IMG/VR virus record: IMGVR_UViG_3300028045_001344
Coordinates: 1 to 64,000 of that record
Strand: one strand, 5' to 3'
DNA length: 64,000 nt
From: a virus
The translations under genes were made by a program, and so were the position numbers. Below the pieces are notes generated by a model. The model saw only the letters and a list, made by a program, of their open reading frames with translations, was not told the DNA's origin and did no database searches. Numbering within the stretch: position 1 is the first letter of the stretch; each line of letters starts with the position of its first letter. Below are positions 22,400-30,978 of this stretch, piece by piece.

Positions 22400-22887
22400 T
22401 GTCTTTCCATTGTTTTAACCGATGGACCGCTGATCCAACTAAATTGACCCGAATCAAACACTACCAACGCTGAAGGGAATGGGGCTGAATTTTGTTTATC
22501 GTTTCCGTTTGTGAACTTCAGCCGACCCTTAATAAAGTAAATAGCGTTTGCTTCCATCACATAATCGTGCCAATACTTAGTGTCGGTACGGGAAGGGATC
22601 AGCATAACCACAGTCGCATTGTTCTGAGTTGATTCCTCATAAGATTTCTTTACCCACTTACTTATGTCTCCATAAGGAGGGTTGACAAAGACAACCTCGT
22701 TTTCCCAACTCTGCGAAAGGCCATCGTCTTCCCTGGTATAATACTTCTCACACTTAGCAGTGGTAGGAGTGCTACACGGGTCAAGGGTAAACTTAAACTT
22801 CTTATTGAGTTTAGCGAAGAACTCCGGTGGGGTTCCCCACTCATTAGTCTTTGAGCTAAACATCGTCTTTTGTGTTTGTGTATCCAT
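22396..22887 (-). CDS. dam: Phage N6-adenine methyltransferase (Dam-type, PF05869-like)
   Basis: A 163-residue enzyme of the short phage Dam family. Features: N-E-W-G-T-P-P-E-F-F-A-K-L (N-terminal signature), F-T-L-D-P-C-S (AdoMet-binding), V-F-V-N-P-P-Y-G (catalytic N-P-P-Y), V-V-M-L-I-P-S-R-T-D-T-K-Y-W, and F-I-K-G-R-L-K-F. It methylates adenine in DNA, usually GATC. It is independent of the longer methyltransferase at 14543-15544, so the phage has two methylases plus a Mom-like protein. AAGGAAA lies seven bases before the start; overlaps the upstream gene by 32 bases. Confidence 0.92.
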   Translation of the reverse strand: MDTQTQKTMFSSKTNEWGTPPEFFAKLNKKFKFTLDPCSTPTTAKCEKYYTREDDGLSQSWENEVVFVNPPYGDISKWVKKSYEESTQNNATVVMLIPSRTDTKYWHDYVMEANAIYFIKGRLKFTNGNDKQNSAPFPSALVVFDSGQFSWISGPSVKTMERQ

Positions 22888-23128
22888 CTTTTATTTCCTT
22901 TATCAAATCGTTTGCACGATCCCAACATTCGGGACAGTAAAGTCGAACTGTATCTTCTTTAACAACAACACTCCAACTCATTACCATTTCTTTATTCTTT
23001 TTATCGAAGTCCTTTTGACAAACTAAACATTCTTCGCCTAACTTATTAAAGAGCCCCACTTTTTCTTGGAGGTCTTTCTTGGCTTCTTTCTCTTGTTTCC
23101 GTTTTAGTTTCTTTTTTAGGCTAGACAC
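22856..23128 (-). CDS. Small zinc-finger protein, conserved in phages
   Basis: I start at the GTG at 23128, which overlaps the dUTPase stop (GTGTCTAG). A longer upstream frame would overlap dut by 90 bases. The 90-residue protein has a Lys-rich helix (S-L-K-K-K-L-K-R-K-Q-E-K-E), then C-L-V-C-Q-K-D-F-D-K-K and, about 25 residues later, C-P-E-C-W, forming a C2-C2 zinc site, ending in charged residues. I recall near-identical plans in marine myoviruses beside dUTPase or Dam. Function unknown, possibly nucleic-acid binding. Confidence 0.75.
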   Translation of the reverse strand: MSSLKKKLKRKQEKEAKKDLQEKVGLFNKLGEECLVCQKDFDKKNKEMVMSWSVVVKEDTVRLYCPECWDRANDLIKEIKDGYTNTKDDV

Positions 23129-23621
23129 TTTTTTCTTCTTTCTTATCTGTCGATCCAAGCGCACCCTCCCCGCGATCAGAAATGGTAATCGGATACCAAT
23201 CGTAAAGGTCGCCACTCGCAGTCTCTAGCGCACGGAAATGAACCACCGGAGTCATTACTGCTTGAGCAATTTTGGTTTGAGGTTCAATGATTTGTGTGTC
23301 GGTTCCAATATTGTGGAGGTTTACAAACACTTCACCATCGTATCCCGAATCAACAACACATGCTCCCACGATCAACGAACGCTTTGCTGCAATTCCTGAA
23401 CGGTTTTTGATCTCAAGCATATACCCATGAGGTACGCCGAAGCGATATCCCGTGGACAAGACTGCGCACTTACCAGGCTCAATCGTTACACTGTCTTGGT
23501 TTGGGCTCGGCAACAGTCCTTGGGGCTCGGGGTTAAAATATAAATCCAAACCCGCATCACTTGGGTTTGCTCTTTCTGGTGGGTGAACATCCTTTCTCAA
23601 TCTTGTATATTCAATAATCAT
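23121..23621 (-). CDS. dut: dUTPase (dUTP diphosphatase)
   Basis: A 166-residue trimeric-type dUTPase with all five motifs: S-D-A-G-L-D-L-Y, E-I-K-N-R-S-G-I-A, G-A-C-V-V-D-S-G-Y-D-G-E-V, E-P-Q-T-K-I-A-Q, and the C-terminal R-G-E-G-A-L-G-S-T. It hydrolyses dUTP to dUMP and pyrophosphate, keeping uracil out of phage DNA. AAGGAAA lies before the start. It sits with other nucleotide and replication genes and overlaps the following zinc-finger gene by eight bases. Confidence 0.96.
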   Translation of the reverse strand: MIIEYTRLRKDVHPPERANPSDAGLDLYFNPEPQGLLPSPNQDSVTIEPGKCAVLSTGYRFGVPHGYMLEIKNRSGIAAKRSLIVGACVVDSGYDGEVFVNLHNIGTDTQIIEPQTKIAQAVMTPVVHFRALETASGDLYDWYPITISDRGEGALGSTDKKEEKSV

Positions 23622-23960
23622 TTATCTTTCCTTTGAGGCACTTGCCTCACTTCTAAAACTCAACCAAGAACGAACCAAGTCTCCTCGGCCCGGACCTTGC
23701 GAGTGTGTGTTATACCACATAACTTTCCATCCTATCTCCTCGTAGTCGGTCAAGATGGAGGAGTCTTTATGTAAAATATCTGTCCACTCTGAAGGGACAT
23801 CAATTTCCAGACCCTTGGGCTTGCGAGTTTCTGCCAATTTACTTCTCAGTCGTTCATTAATGGTGCGCCTGATTGTTCTTTTCAAGACATGTCTCATCTT
23901 GATTGTATTTCCTTCTGGTGGATTTAGGTCTTCAATCAGCACCTCATATTCATTCTTCAT
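23622..23960 (-). CDS. Small basic protein of unknown function, 112 aa
   Basis: I start at the ATG at 23960, which forms TAATG with the stop of the preceding gene; an ATG at 23999 would overlap that gene by 40 bases. The protein has N-E-Y-E-V-L-I-E-D-L-N-P-P, a basic helix (L-K-R-T-I-R-R-T-I-N-E-R-L-R-S-K-L), D-V-P-S-E-W-T-D-I, G-W-K-V-M-W-Y-N-T and a Ser/Arg-rich end. Possibly DNA or RNA binding; no family recognised. Confidence 0.6.
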   Translation of the reverse strand: MKNEYEVLIEDLNPPEGNTIKMRHVLKRTIRRTINERLRSKLAETRKPKGLEIDVPSEWTDILHKDSSILTDYEEIGWKVMWYNTHSQGPGRGDLVRSWLSFRSEASASKER

Positions 23961-24190
23961 TAAAAATAACACCTCTCGCACATGAAAATTAAGATCCATC
24001 CTCCTGACATTGGATCTTTTACTATATCAAATTCTTTAACCTTTTTGTGCTCCCGACCTAATTTATTAGCGTGAAATACTCCGCGCTCAAGCAAGTATTC
24101 GGAGATACTTCCTTCTGCTTCAGCTTCCGCCTCATCAGATCCAATAATTAATCTATACACCTCTAGCGTGTGTTCTTCTTGTGTAAACAT
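23960..24190 (-). CDS. Small protein of unknown function, 76 aa
   Basis: Begins M-F-T-Q-E-E-H-T-L-E-V-Y-R-L-I-I, with a middle E-A-E-A-E-A-E-G-S-I-S-E-Y-L and a C-terminal C-E-R-C-Y-F that could be half a zinc site. It lies three bases after the DnaE stop codon and is coupled to the next gene by TAATG. The position directly after the polymerase suggests a small replication accessory, but the sequence does not say so. Confidence 0.55.
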   Translation of the reverse strand: MFTQEEHTLEVYRLIIGSDEAEAEAEGSISEYLLERGVFHANKLGREHKKVKEFDIVKDPMSGGWILIFMCERCYF

Positions 24191-24193
24191 TTT

Positions 24194-27100
24194 TTACCCC
24201 ACTAATATAAAATTATGCTTAACAGAGCGAGTCGAAAAACCCCACTGGTCATCATAATCTAGTTTTGTTATATATGGTCGGTTCAGATGAACCTTGTCTT
24301 CAGATCTCACATTCCAGCACTTAATGTCCGTGCTTTGACAAGTATCGTCAATCACATTTATAATCCAAAAGTCCCGACCATTCTTTGTTTGCCTGACGGT
24401 TACGCTTCTTGGAATAAGCCAACACAGCCCCAGGTCTTTATCAAATTGTGCGATGGGAGGAACGCAGTTGTGTTCTATTCGTTCGCGTACCTTTTTGTCC
24501 ATAACCAACTCAAACGGAAAGATTCCCGTAAGAGAAACAACATTCTCAATTCGTTCTTCTTCTGTAAAATCTATCTCACCACAATACTTGGTTATATTAT
24601 CCTCAAGCCTCTTTTTGTTCTTTGGTCGATCACTTACGGTTGAAAGCCATAAGTGCTTACAATGTTTAAAGCGATCATCTGCAATAGAATCACAAGCACC
24701 GGACCTCACCAGAACATCCAAAGCCTTTTTATTTAATTTAGAATAGCTGACGTTCTCGTTGAATAGAAAATCCTCTACATGTTTAAAGGGTCGGTTCTGT
24801 AAAATTTGATCCATGGCTTTTTCGCCAAGACCTTTGATGGAGGTGAGAGGCTGAACTAGCTGACCATCTGTGGATATATCCCACGATCTTCCTGAAGTAT
24901 TTATTTCAACTTCTTGGATGTCATAGCCCAAATTCTTTACTACATTAATGGCTCGCTCTTTTCTGCCCTCGGGTTCTTTATTCAAGAACGCCGCACACCA
25001 TTCAGCCGGATAGTAATTTAGAAGCCAAGCGCACTGGTAAGATAGTATACTATAACCGACAGCATGGGACTTATTAAAACCATAACCACTAAAATACTCA
25101 AAAGTGTTCCAAAGGTCTTCTGCTTGTTTTTTGCTAATTCCCTTTTCTGAACATCCTGCCACGAACTTAGTATGAATTCTAGTCTTTTCCTCTGCACCTT
25201 TTCCTGTTCCTTTCTTTGTTAATAGTTTGCGTAAAAGATTACCCTCGTCCAAGGAAATGTCTTTTCCCAGTCGGTGGGCAAGCAAAGCAATCTGCTCTTG
25301 GAAAATCAAAAACCCATAAGTTTCTTCCGTCACTTCTTGTATGATTGGGTGAGGATATTTTATGTATTGTGGATTTTCTTTTGCCTCTACATAATCTCTA
25401 TCGACCTTTGCGCCTAACGGTCCTGGTCTAAAGATGGAAGTGATCGCCGCGATATCGACCAAACTTGTTGGCTTGGCTTTTTTACAAAAGCCCTGTGCTC
25501 CTGGTTCTGTGAATTGAAAGACACCAGCCCATTTACCTTTATGGAAAATGTTTTTATAAATATCCTGATTATCAAAGTCTAGTTTATCAGGATGCAAGTG
25601 CTCATCATAGAAATTCTTAATCTCTACAAACAAGGGATCTGTAATCCCTTTGTGCCTCTCTAGAACTTTGCCAATGGCATCTTCAATCATTCTAAGAGTG
25701 CTCAAGCCAAGAATGTCAAATTTGATAAAGCCCATTGGTTCAAGATGCCTGACGTTTTGTCCTTCGGTCCAAGGTGTTTGTCTTACTCCACCACTATAGA
25801 TCAAGGGCATATATTTATTTAAGTTCTCTCCGACTACAAGACCACCGGCATGGCGCGAACAAGATCTAACCTGTCCAACTAGAGTGCGGACATGTGTTTC
25901 TACTTCTGGATAATCTCTAAGGAATTGTTGCAGCGTTGTGCTATACTTCATTACTTCATCAAAAGTCGGAGCGTAGACACCTGTCTTTATACCATGATCC
26001 CTTTTGGCTGGTCCTATTGATTCGCCAACCATTTTGCTTGTAACTTTATTAACCTCCTGAAAGGGTACTTTATAAAGCTTAGAAATGTCTTTTATGAGTG
26101 ACCGTAGTTGTAGCGTGTTCCAGTTAGAAATCGGAACTACATTATCTTCACCCCATTCCTTGACTAACATTTCCTTCAGCACAAACGGATCTGACACATC
26201 ATAATCAATGTCTGGATAATCTGTTGCGTCTGCTCTCAAGAACCTAGAAAATAATAGCCCATACTTAATAGGATCTACTTGTGTAATGCCCAAAGCATAC
26301 GCAACTAATGATCCACCGGCTGAACCTCGCGATGGCCCCGTTAACTGTGTTGATGTAGCTTTGTCGGCAATCGCTTTCATTGTTAAAAAATATCTGCTAA
26401 AGCCGCGGTCCTTGATAACCTCTAGTTCATGCTTGAGGCGATCAAGATATTCTTGACTGTGTTTGGTTTGCGATTGCAAGCCATTGGATGCAGCAACACT
26501 CAATGCGGTATCTTCATCTAGTCCATCGGGTATAACAAAAGATGGGAGCCTAACTGTATTGTCTGGATAAAACTTTTCAATTCTGTTGTGAGCTATATCA
26601 TAAGTTCGCTCAATAGATTCCATAATCAGATCGTCATCATATTTCTCACCCAACTGTGAAGAATACTTTTTATAGGATTCCCACATTTGATCTCCGTTTT
26701 TAGGATATAGTTCGTGAGGAACCTGCTCTAGTGATTCTGGCATGTCGCCATGAAATGCCGCCAGGCCTGGGTGGAGTCTCTTATATAATTCACGATCTTT
26801 CCACACTTCGGGGTTGTAAAAGTGGCTGTCGCAAGTGGAAATGAGTTCCACTCCATATTCTTTTGCAACCTGAATAACAAAATGATTAAGATTGTGTTGG
26901 TCTTGATCGCTCCACCACTGAAGTTCACCATACCATCTATCTCCAAAAATACCTAACATATTCTCGGTTGTTGTTCGCATAGCCTCTAGTATCTTTTCAT
27001 CACCGTCATCTTTATTTTTCCAATAATCTGTAGCATAAACTCCACCTAAACACGCACTAGATGCGATGACGCCCTCGCCATGTTCGCGGAGCATTTCTAA

Positions 27101-27586
27101 ATCAATTCTTGGGAACCGATAAAAGTTTCCTGGCTTATAAGATTGAGACACCAACTTGAATATATTATTTAATCCAGTTTGGTTTTGAGCTAGAAGAACC
27201 AAGTGAGAGCGACGATTGATGCCGTCTTTAACTTTCTTTGAAGACACTTCGTTTTCTACAGCAAACCCAGTATTGGCTTTTTCTTTTTTTCTTTTCTTGT
27301 CCGCTTTTGCTTCTTCGTTAAGTATTGCCCACTCTTTAATAGAGGGAATGAAATATGCCTCGCATCCATAAATGGGTTTAAAGTTCTTACCCTCCTTTTC
27401 CATTGACTTGGCGTGAAGAACCTGATAGGCTAGTCCATTACAGTTGCCATGATCAGTTAGTGCAAGCGCATCCATACCATTTTCATAGGCAAAGTCCATG
27501 TGCTGCTGTGGATAACCGATGGCGTCGAAAGGCGAACCAGCAGTGGAATGGGCATGTAATCCTACAAACGGAATCTTTGATTTCAT
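24194..27586 (-). CDS. dnaE: Family C DNA polymerase (DnaE-type alpha subunit)
   Basis: A 1130-residue bacterial-type replicative polymerase. Residues 1-270 are the PHP domain (L-H-A-H-S, T-D-H-G-N). The palm has G-P-S-R-G-S-A-G-G-S-L-V-A-Y and, near residue 458, D-Y-P-D-I-D-Y-D, carrying the catalytic Asp pair of the P-D-x-D-x-D signature. G-Y-G-F-N-K-S-H-A-V-G-Y-S is the usual fingers block, followed by a helix-hairpin-helix region (S-I-K-G-L-G-E-K-A) and an OB-like end. It is complete through the active domains but slightly shorter than E. coli DnaE (1160), without a recognisable tau-binding tail. A second polymerase (family A) is at 40919-42151. Confidence 0.96.
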   Translation of the reverse strand: MKSKIPFVGLHAHSTAGSPFDAIGYPQQHMDFAYENGMDALALTDHGNCNGLAYQVLHAKSMEKEGKNFKPIYGCEAYFIPSIKEWAILNEEAKADKKRKKEKANTGFAVENEVSSKKVKDGINRRSHLVLLAQNQTGLNNIFKLVSQSYKPGNFYRFPRIDLEMLREHGEGVIASSACLGGVYATDYWKNKDDGDEKILEAMRTTTENMLGIFGDRWYGELQWWSDQDQHNLNHFVIQVAKEYGVELISTCDSHFYNPEVWKDRELYKRLHPGLAAFHGDMPESLEQVPHELYPKNGDQMWESYKKYSSQLGEKYDDDLIMESIERTYDIAHNRIEKFYPDNTVRLPSFVIPDGLDEDTALSVAASNGLQSQTKHSQEYLDRLKHELEVIKDRGFSRYFLTMKAIADKATSTQLTGPSRGSAGGSLVAYALGITQVDPIKYGLLFSRFLRADATDYPDIDYDVSDPFVLKEMLVKEWGEDNVVPISNWNTLQLRSLIKDISKLYKVPFQEVNKVTSKMVGESIGPAKRDHGIKTGVYAPTFDEVMKYSTTLQQFLRDYPEVETHVRTLVGQVRSCSRHAGGLVVGENLNKYMPLIYSGGVRQTPWTEGQNVRHLEPMGFIKFDILGLSTLRMIEDAIGKVLERHKGITDPLFVEIKNFYDEHLHPDKLDFDNQDIYKNIFHKGKWAGVFQFTEPGAQGFCKKAKPTSLVDIAAITSIFRPGPLGAKVDRDYVEAKENPQYIKYPHPIIQEVTEETYGFLIFQEQIALLAHRLGKDISLDEGNLLRKLLTKKGTGKGAEEKTRIHTKFVAGCSEKGISKKQAEDLWNTFEYFSGYGFNKSHAVGYSILSYQCAWLLNYYPAEWCAAFLNKEPEGRKERAINVVKNLGYDIQEVEINTSGRSWDISTDGQLVQPLTSIKGLGEKAMDQILQNRPFKHVEDFLFNENVSYSKLNKKALDVLVRSGACDSIADDRFKHCKHLWLSTVSDRPKNKKRLEDNITKYCGEIDFTEEERIENVVSLTGIFPFELVMDKKVRERIEHNCVPPIAQFDKDLGLCWLIPRSVTVRQTKNGRDFWIINVIDDTCQSTDIKCWNVRSEDKVHLNRPYITKLDYDDQWGFSTRSVKHNFILVG

Positions 27587-27593
27587 ACCCTAC

Positions 27594-27622
27594 ATGTTAT
27601 AGGAGTGTGAGGGGGTTGTCAA
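27594..27622 (-). promoter_or_regulatory. Sigma-70-like promoter before dnaE
   Basis: TTGACA at 27617-27622 and, 17 bases on, TAACAT at 27594-27599 (an alternative is TATAAC with a 15-base spacer). Initiation would fall within a few bases of the ATG at 27586, so the message would have almost no leader. The -35 is perfect, the rest weak. Confidence 0.4.
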
Positions 27623-28560
27623 GTATTTTCTTCATCGTCTACCCCAATTTTTTTCCATGTTCTATATCTTAACATATCGGACTTGGGCCGATTCATTAAC
27701 TTTTGATGTTCTGAGCCAATATATTTACAATAACCTTCCCATGTGCTTATGTCATAATACCATTCCATCTCAATCCAAGTGGTTGGTTTTTGAGTATCAA
27801 TGGCTTCAAAAATATCCTTGAGATCAAAATATCTTCCTGAGTGTCTTTCGGCAAACGGTAGTTTGTTGATGGGGTATTTTCCATCTCTCAGTGGAGAGTT
27901 TGGATCGAACTCTCCTGTGGCTTTTTTCCAGAACAATTGTGAAAATCTTGTCACCTCACTTGCATCAAATGCAAAACCAATGTATTCGTTATCAATCACT
28001 GAATTACCTTCGGGCGTAGTTAGTAAAAAGTTTCCTGGTCGGGATATTGTTTCTCTCCATTTGCGTATGTGTTGTGATGGGAACACTCCATAAGAAAAGG
28101 CTACATAATATTTATCTGGTGTTACCCATTTGGATAGTTGGTAACAAGTTTTGTGAGCCACTTTTGCGCCGTAGATAATGCTCCACACCAATGATTCTTT
28201 TTTCCTCTGATCTTTGGGGTGTATCTCAACATAATAAATAGGAATTGCTTTTTTACTTTCACTTGGGAAGGTGTCAAACTTTCTTCCAATCCAAGCAGGA
28301 TCTTCAACCATCTCTCCTAGTCTGTGTTTTATTAGTGGTTGCATTTTAGAATCGCATACAATCCAAATAGTTTCGCACCCTGCGGTGGCGCATTCCAACA
28401 CAGCTCGCTCGACTGCTAAAAAGTTTTGGGCTATGGGCTGAAGACAGTCGTGCCAAGGTAAATTATAATCCAAACGCTGCCCGGACACAGGAACAATGCC
28501 AGCAAGATGAAACGAATTAATGTTAACGATGTTTTCTTCACTGGAATATTCTTGCGACAT
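27619..28560 (-). CDS. Nucleotidyltransferase-like phage protein, 313 aa
   Basis: Contains L-A-G-I-V-P-V-S-G-Q-R-L-D-Y-N-L-P-W-H-D-C-L-Q-P-I-A then F-L-A-V-E-R-A-V-L-E-C-A-T-A-G-C-E-T-I-W-I-V-C-D. The order (glycine turn, conserved L-P and A-V-E-R-A-V helix, then T-I-W-I-V strand) resembles the start of the sugar-nucleotidyltransferase Rossmann-like fold. The rest is alpha/beta with many aromatics. It is paired with a Rossmann-like gene (28538-29467), a pairing I recall from marine phages. Sugar-nucleotide or DNA-base modification chemistry is possible; unproven. Confidence 0.6.
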   Translation of the reverse strand: MSQEYSSEENIVNINSFHLAGIVPVSGQRLDYNLPWHDCLQPIAQNFLAVERAVLECATAGCETIWIVCDSKMQPLIKHRLGEMVEDPAWIGRKFDTFPSESKKAIPIYYVEIHPKDQRKKESLVWSIIYGAKVAHKTCYQLSKWVTPDKYYVAFSYGVFPSQHIRKWRETISRPGNFLLTTPEGNSVIDNEYIGFAFDASEVTRFSQLFWKKATGEFDPNSPLRDGKYPINKLPFAERHSGRYFDLKDIFEAIDTQKPTTWIEMEWYYDISTWEGYCKYIGSEHQKLMNRPKSDMLRYRTWKKIGVDDEENT

Positions 28561-29467
28561 AAGATTCTACTAATGGATTTTTATTTATTATATCATCAAA
28601 CGAATCAACATTAAATTTTAATGTATCTGTTGAATCGTAAAGTGTTTTACCGAGGGACTGGATCTCACGAATAGAATTCTCTATCCTTACCGCATAATAT
28701 TTATAACGACTTTTGTTTAGCATGTCGCGACCATTCCTTGCCCCGCGAATGCCAGCACCCTTCATCATCTTGAGTGTTTTGAAGCGAGCATTGATATCAG
28801 AATAATCAAAAGAGTTGAGTTGCTTCTCTGTAAGACAAGAAATAGATACAGCATCTTTATACACTTGGTTGCCGTCAACTCTATCGGTGGGATAGAAAAG
28901 TATTTCACTAACGAATTCTGTGTTATCTTGTATATAATCGTATTCATGTTTCATTCCGCTTCGTACATCAAACCAATCATAAACTTTATATTTCTTTTGT
29001 GGAGGCTGTGTGGGTGTTGGTAAACCAGAAACTCCTTCATCGGTAAAGATAATTAACTCCTCAAAGTTTATTTTTGCCATTCGAGCTTTGTGAGTAAAGA
29101 CTTTAAGTTCTTTATCCCCTACCTTGATTGAAGAAGCCTTATCCGCTACAGGATTTAGTCCAGATAGAGTTAGATAAAAATATAGTTTTTCCCATAATAT
29201 ATCTTTGTTGCTCCCAATAATTTTAGTTGAAGTTGGGCTCACCAGAGTGTGTGAATTATTTTCTAAGCCAAAGAAAGATAAATCTTGCTCGGGACTAAAA
29301 TGATCAAAGCGGTGGGGGTGCTCAAGCTTTACATAGGCAAAGGGTATATTGTTGAGAAAACAATAAAGAAGCGCACTGAGCGAAGAACCAATTACAAATT
29401 TATCATAGGTAAAACTGATGTTTCTTATTTTAGAATGCATAAAAGTAAAATGTCCATATGCCATCAT
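28538..29467 (-). CDS. Rossmann-like (possible flavoprotein) phage protein
   Basis: A 309-residue protein whose N-terminus has F-V-I-G-S-S-L-S-A-L-L-Y-C-F-L-N-N-I-P-F-A-Y-V, a strand-glycine turn-helix-strand like the dinucleotide-binding start of FAD/NAD proteins, with G-x-S-x-x-A replacing G-x-G-x-x-G. Later there are D-W-F-D-V-R-S-G and a basic G-A-G-I-R-G-A-R-N-G-R-D segment. Start codon is uncertain: 29467 or the ATG at 29440. Overlaps the nucleotidyltransferase-like gene by 23 bases, so both probably act together. Function unknown. Confidence 0.55.
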   Translation of the reverse strand: MMAYGHFTFMHSKIRNISFTYDKFVIGSSLSALLYCFLNNIPFAYVKLEHPHRFDHFSPEQDLSFFGLENNSHTLVSPTSTKIIGSNKDILWEKLYFYLTLSGLNPVADKASSIKVGDKELKVFTHKARMAKINFEELIIFTDEGVSGLPTPTQPPQKKYKVYDWFDVRSGMKHEYDYIQDNTEFVSEILFYPTDRVDGNQVYKDAVSISCLTEKQLNSFDYSDINARFKTLKMMKGAGIRGARNGRDMLNKSRYKYYAVRIENSIREIQSLGKTLYDSTDTLKFNVDSFDDIINKNPLVESYVARIFQ

Positions 29468-29508
29468 AACAATAACACATGGACTTCCTTATATGAGTTT
29501 CTTCTTTG

Positions 29509-30552
29509 TTATTTAATGAATTTATACATGGACGGATCTACTTTACGCACTTGGGGTAAGAACCACACTCCATTGATTAACGGCTTCCGCAAAGAGGGAT
29601 GTGAATTAATTCTCTTTACTTCATCTCGAAACCATTGTCTTTCCGCCTGTATTGCCTCTACTGACTTGTTAACAATTACAACATCCTCTAAATGCACAAA
29701 CAAATAAATATTTGGAGAAGATTGGGAATTCGTCTTATCAAATGCAAACGAAACAATGTCCTTACGCAGTTTGCCACGACGAGTTGCAAAATAAACAACA
29801 TTGTTGTTACGGTTGTCGCCCGCTTTTGATCCATCCCATTTAAACGGTAACTGATTACAGTGATTCACAACAAAGTCAACATCCTCGGGGCGCAGATATG
29901 TTTTTATCTTTCCCCGGACTTGTGATGCTGCTTCCTTCTTTGCCACCTTTGTAGCAATCCATTTTTCAATAGTTGCTCCTTTGATGGAGGAATTGCTATA
30001 AATGCTTGTCATTAGCTCTAGAGCTGTCTCCATCCAAAGTTCAGGATTTTGTTCGCGACAGCAACCAGCCTTGCGATCAAAATAGCCATTGTTAACTCGG
30101 TTAGCAATTTGAACCTTTACGTCACAAGAAGTGTTTGGGGAAGACGGCAAATGATCGTTTTGATCACAACCAAAATCATACCACTCATCTTCTGATGGGT
30201 TATCTATCTTGAACTTACCAGAATTAACCAACAATTCAACATTCTCCCCTTCTTTGAGACGACGTTGCATAGCTTTAGTACGTGTAAAGCCGTCGCGCAA
30301 TATCAGATTACCACGAGTGTCTTCACTCACTGTGCAAGGTGATAGTTGTCCATACTTTCTCCAACCCGAATCGTCAGCACGATTCCGCATTGACTCCATC
30401 ATTGATGGCACGTTTGCGTTTAAAACATCCGTATCCCTTACTTGGCTTGGTTTGTCGTCTAAATCGAAAATGTCAGGATTGACAAATTGACTATATTTTG
30501 AATCGAAACCTTTGTCTTGATCTCGATATATGTTATATGTTTCTATTTTCAT
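29509..30552 (-). CDS. ParB/Srx-like domain protein
   Basis: Starts at ATG 30552, where AGGAGG lies nine bases upstream; an in-frame upstream start at 30594 precedes that site. The 347-residue protein has near its first third G-Q-L-S-P-C-T-V-S-E-D-T-R-G-N-L-I-L-R-D-G-F-T-R-T-K-A-M, the ParB-like core (G-x-x-x-P-x-x-V ... D-G-x-x-R). After it come C-C-R-E-Q-N-P-E and helical segments with K-G-A-T-I-E-K-W-I that could be an HTH. ParB-like domains bind CTP or act as nucleases; phage versions serve partition, transcription control or nicking. It has its own promoter. Confidence 0.65.
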   Translation of the reverse strand: MKIETYNIYRDQDKGFDSKYSQFVNPDIFDLDDKPSQVRDTDVLNANVPSMMESMRNRADDSGWRKYGQLSPCTVSEDTRGNLILRDGFTRTKAMQRRLKEGENVELLVNSGKFKIDNPSEDEWYDFGCDQNDHLPSSPNTSCDVKVQIANRVNNGYFDRKAGCCREQNPELWMETALELMTSIYSNSSIKGATIEKWIATKVAKKEAASQVRGKIKTYLRPEDVDFVVNHCNQLPFKWDGSKAGDNRNNNVVYFATRRGKLRKDIVSFAFDKTNSQSSPNIYLFVHLEDVVIVNKSVEAIQAERQWFRDEVKRINSHPSLRKPLINGVWFLPQVRKVDPSMYKFIK

Positions 30553-30621
30553 AATAGAAACCTCCTTTATTAAATTACACACTGCCCGTTTCATAAAGAG
30601 AACTGACCTTGTATTGTCACT

Positions 30622-30650
30622 ATAATATCATATCTAATTTTGGATTTCAA
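30622..30650 (-). promoter_or_regulatory. Sigma-70-like promoter of the ParB-like gene
   Basis: TTGAAA at 30645-30650, 17-base spacer, TATTAT at 30622-30627, about 70 bases before the ATG at 30552. One of the best sigma-70 matches in the window. Confidence 0.7.
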
Positions 30651-30651
30651 G

Positions 30652-30978
30652 TTAAATCGACAAAGAGCCCAATTTTTTTTGGATCTGTTCAGCCATCTTT
30701 AAATTAAGAATTGTGACTTCTTTCATTTCCGCAATAATAAATTCTCGGTTTTCATCATAAGCGCCTTCAGTCATTATACGAATACCTTCTGAGCGAGCAC
30801 ACATTTTTACAAAATCATCGTGGACAAAAGAAATCATTTCTTGCTTTATCGGATCATCTCCGCACAACGCAGTGGCTTCAGCCAACTTTGCACTTGCATC
30901 TAAATAATCTGTAGTTACCTGCACGAAGCCACTTTCAAACATTTCCATCATTTCTTGTTCTTCGTTATTCTCGTCCAT
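30652..30978 (-). CDS. Small helical acidic protein, 108 aa
   Basis: I start at ATG 30978, six bases after GAGG; an upstream start at 31038 would overlap the cupin gene by 74 bases. The protein is helical and acidic (N-N-E-E-Q-E-M-M-E-M-F; Y-L-D-A-S-A-K-L-A-E-A-T-A-L; C-A-R-S-E-G-I-R-I-M-T-E-G-A) and ends in a Lys-rich helix. No domain recognised. Overlaps the cupin gene by 14 bases and may be co-transcribed with it. Confidence 0.55.
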   Translation of the reverse strand: MDENNEEQEMMEMFESGFVQVTTDYLDASAKLAEATALCGDDPIKQEMISFVHDDFVKMCARSEGIRIMTEGAYDENREFIIAEMKEVTILNLKMAEQIQKKLGSLSI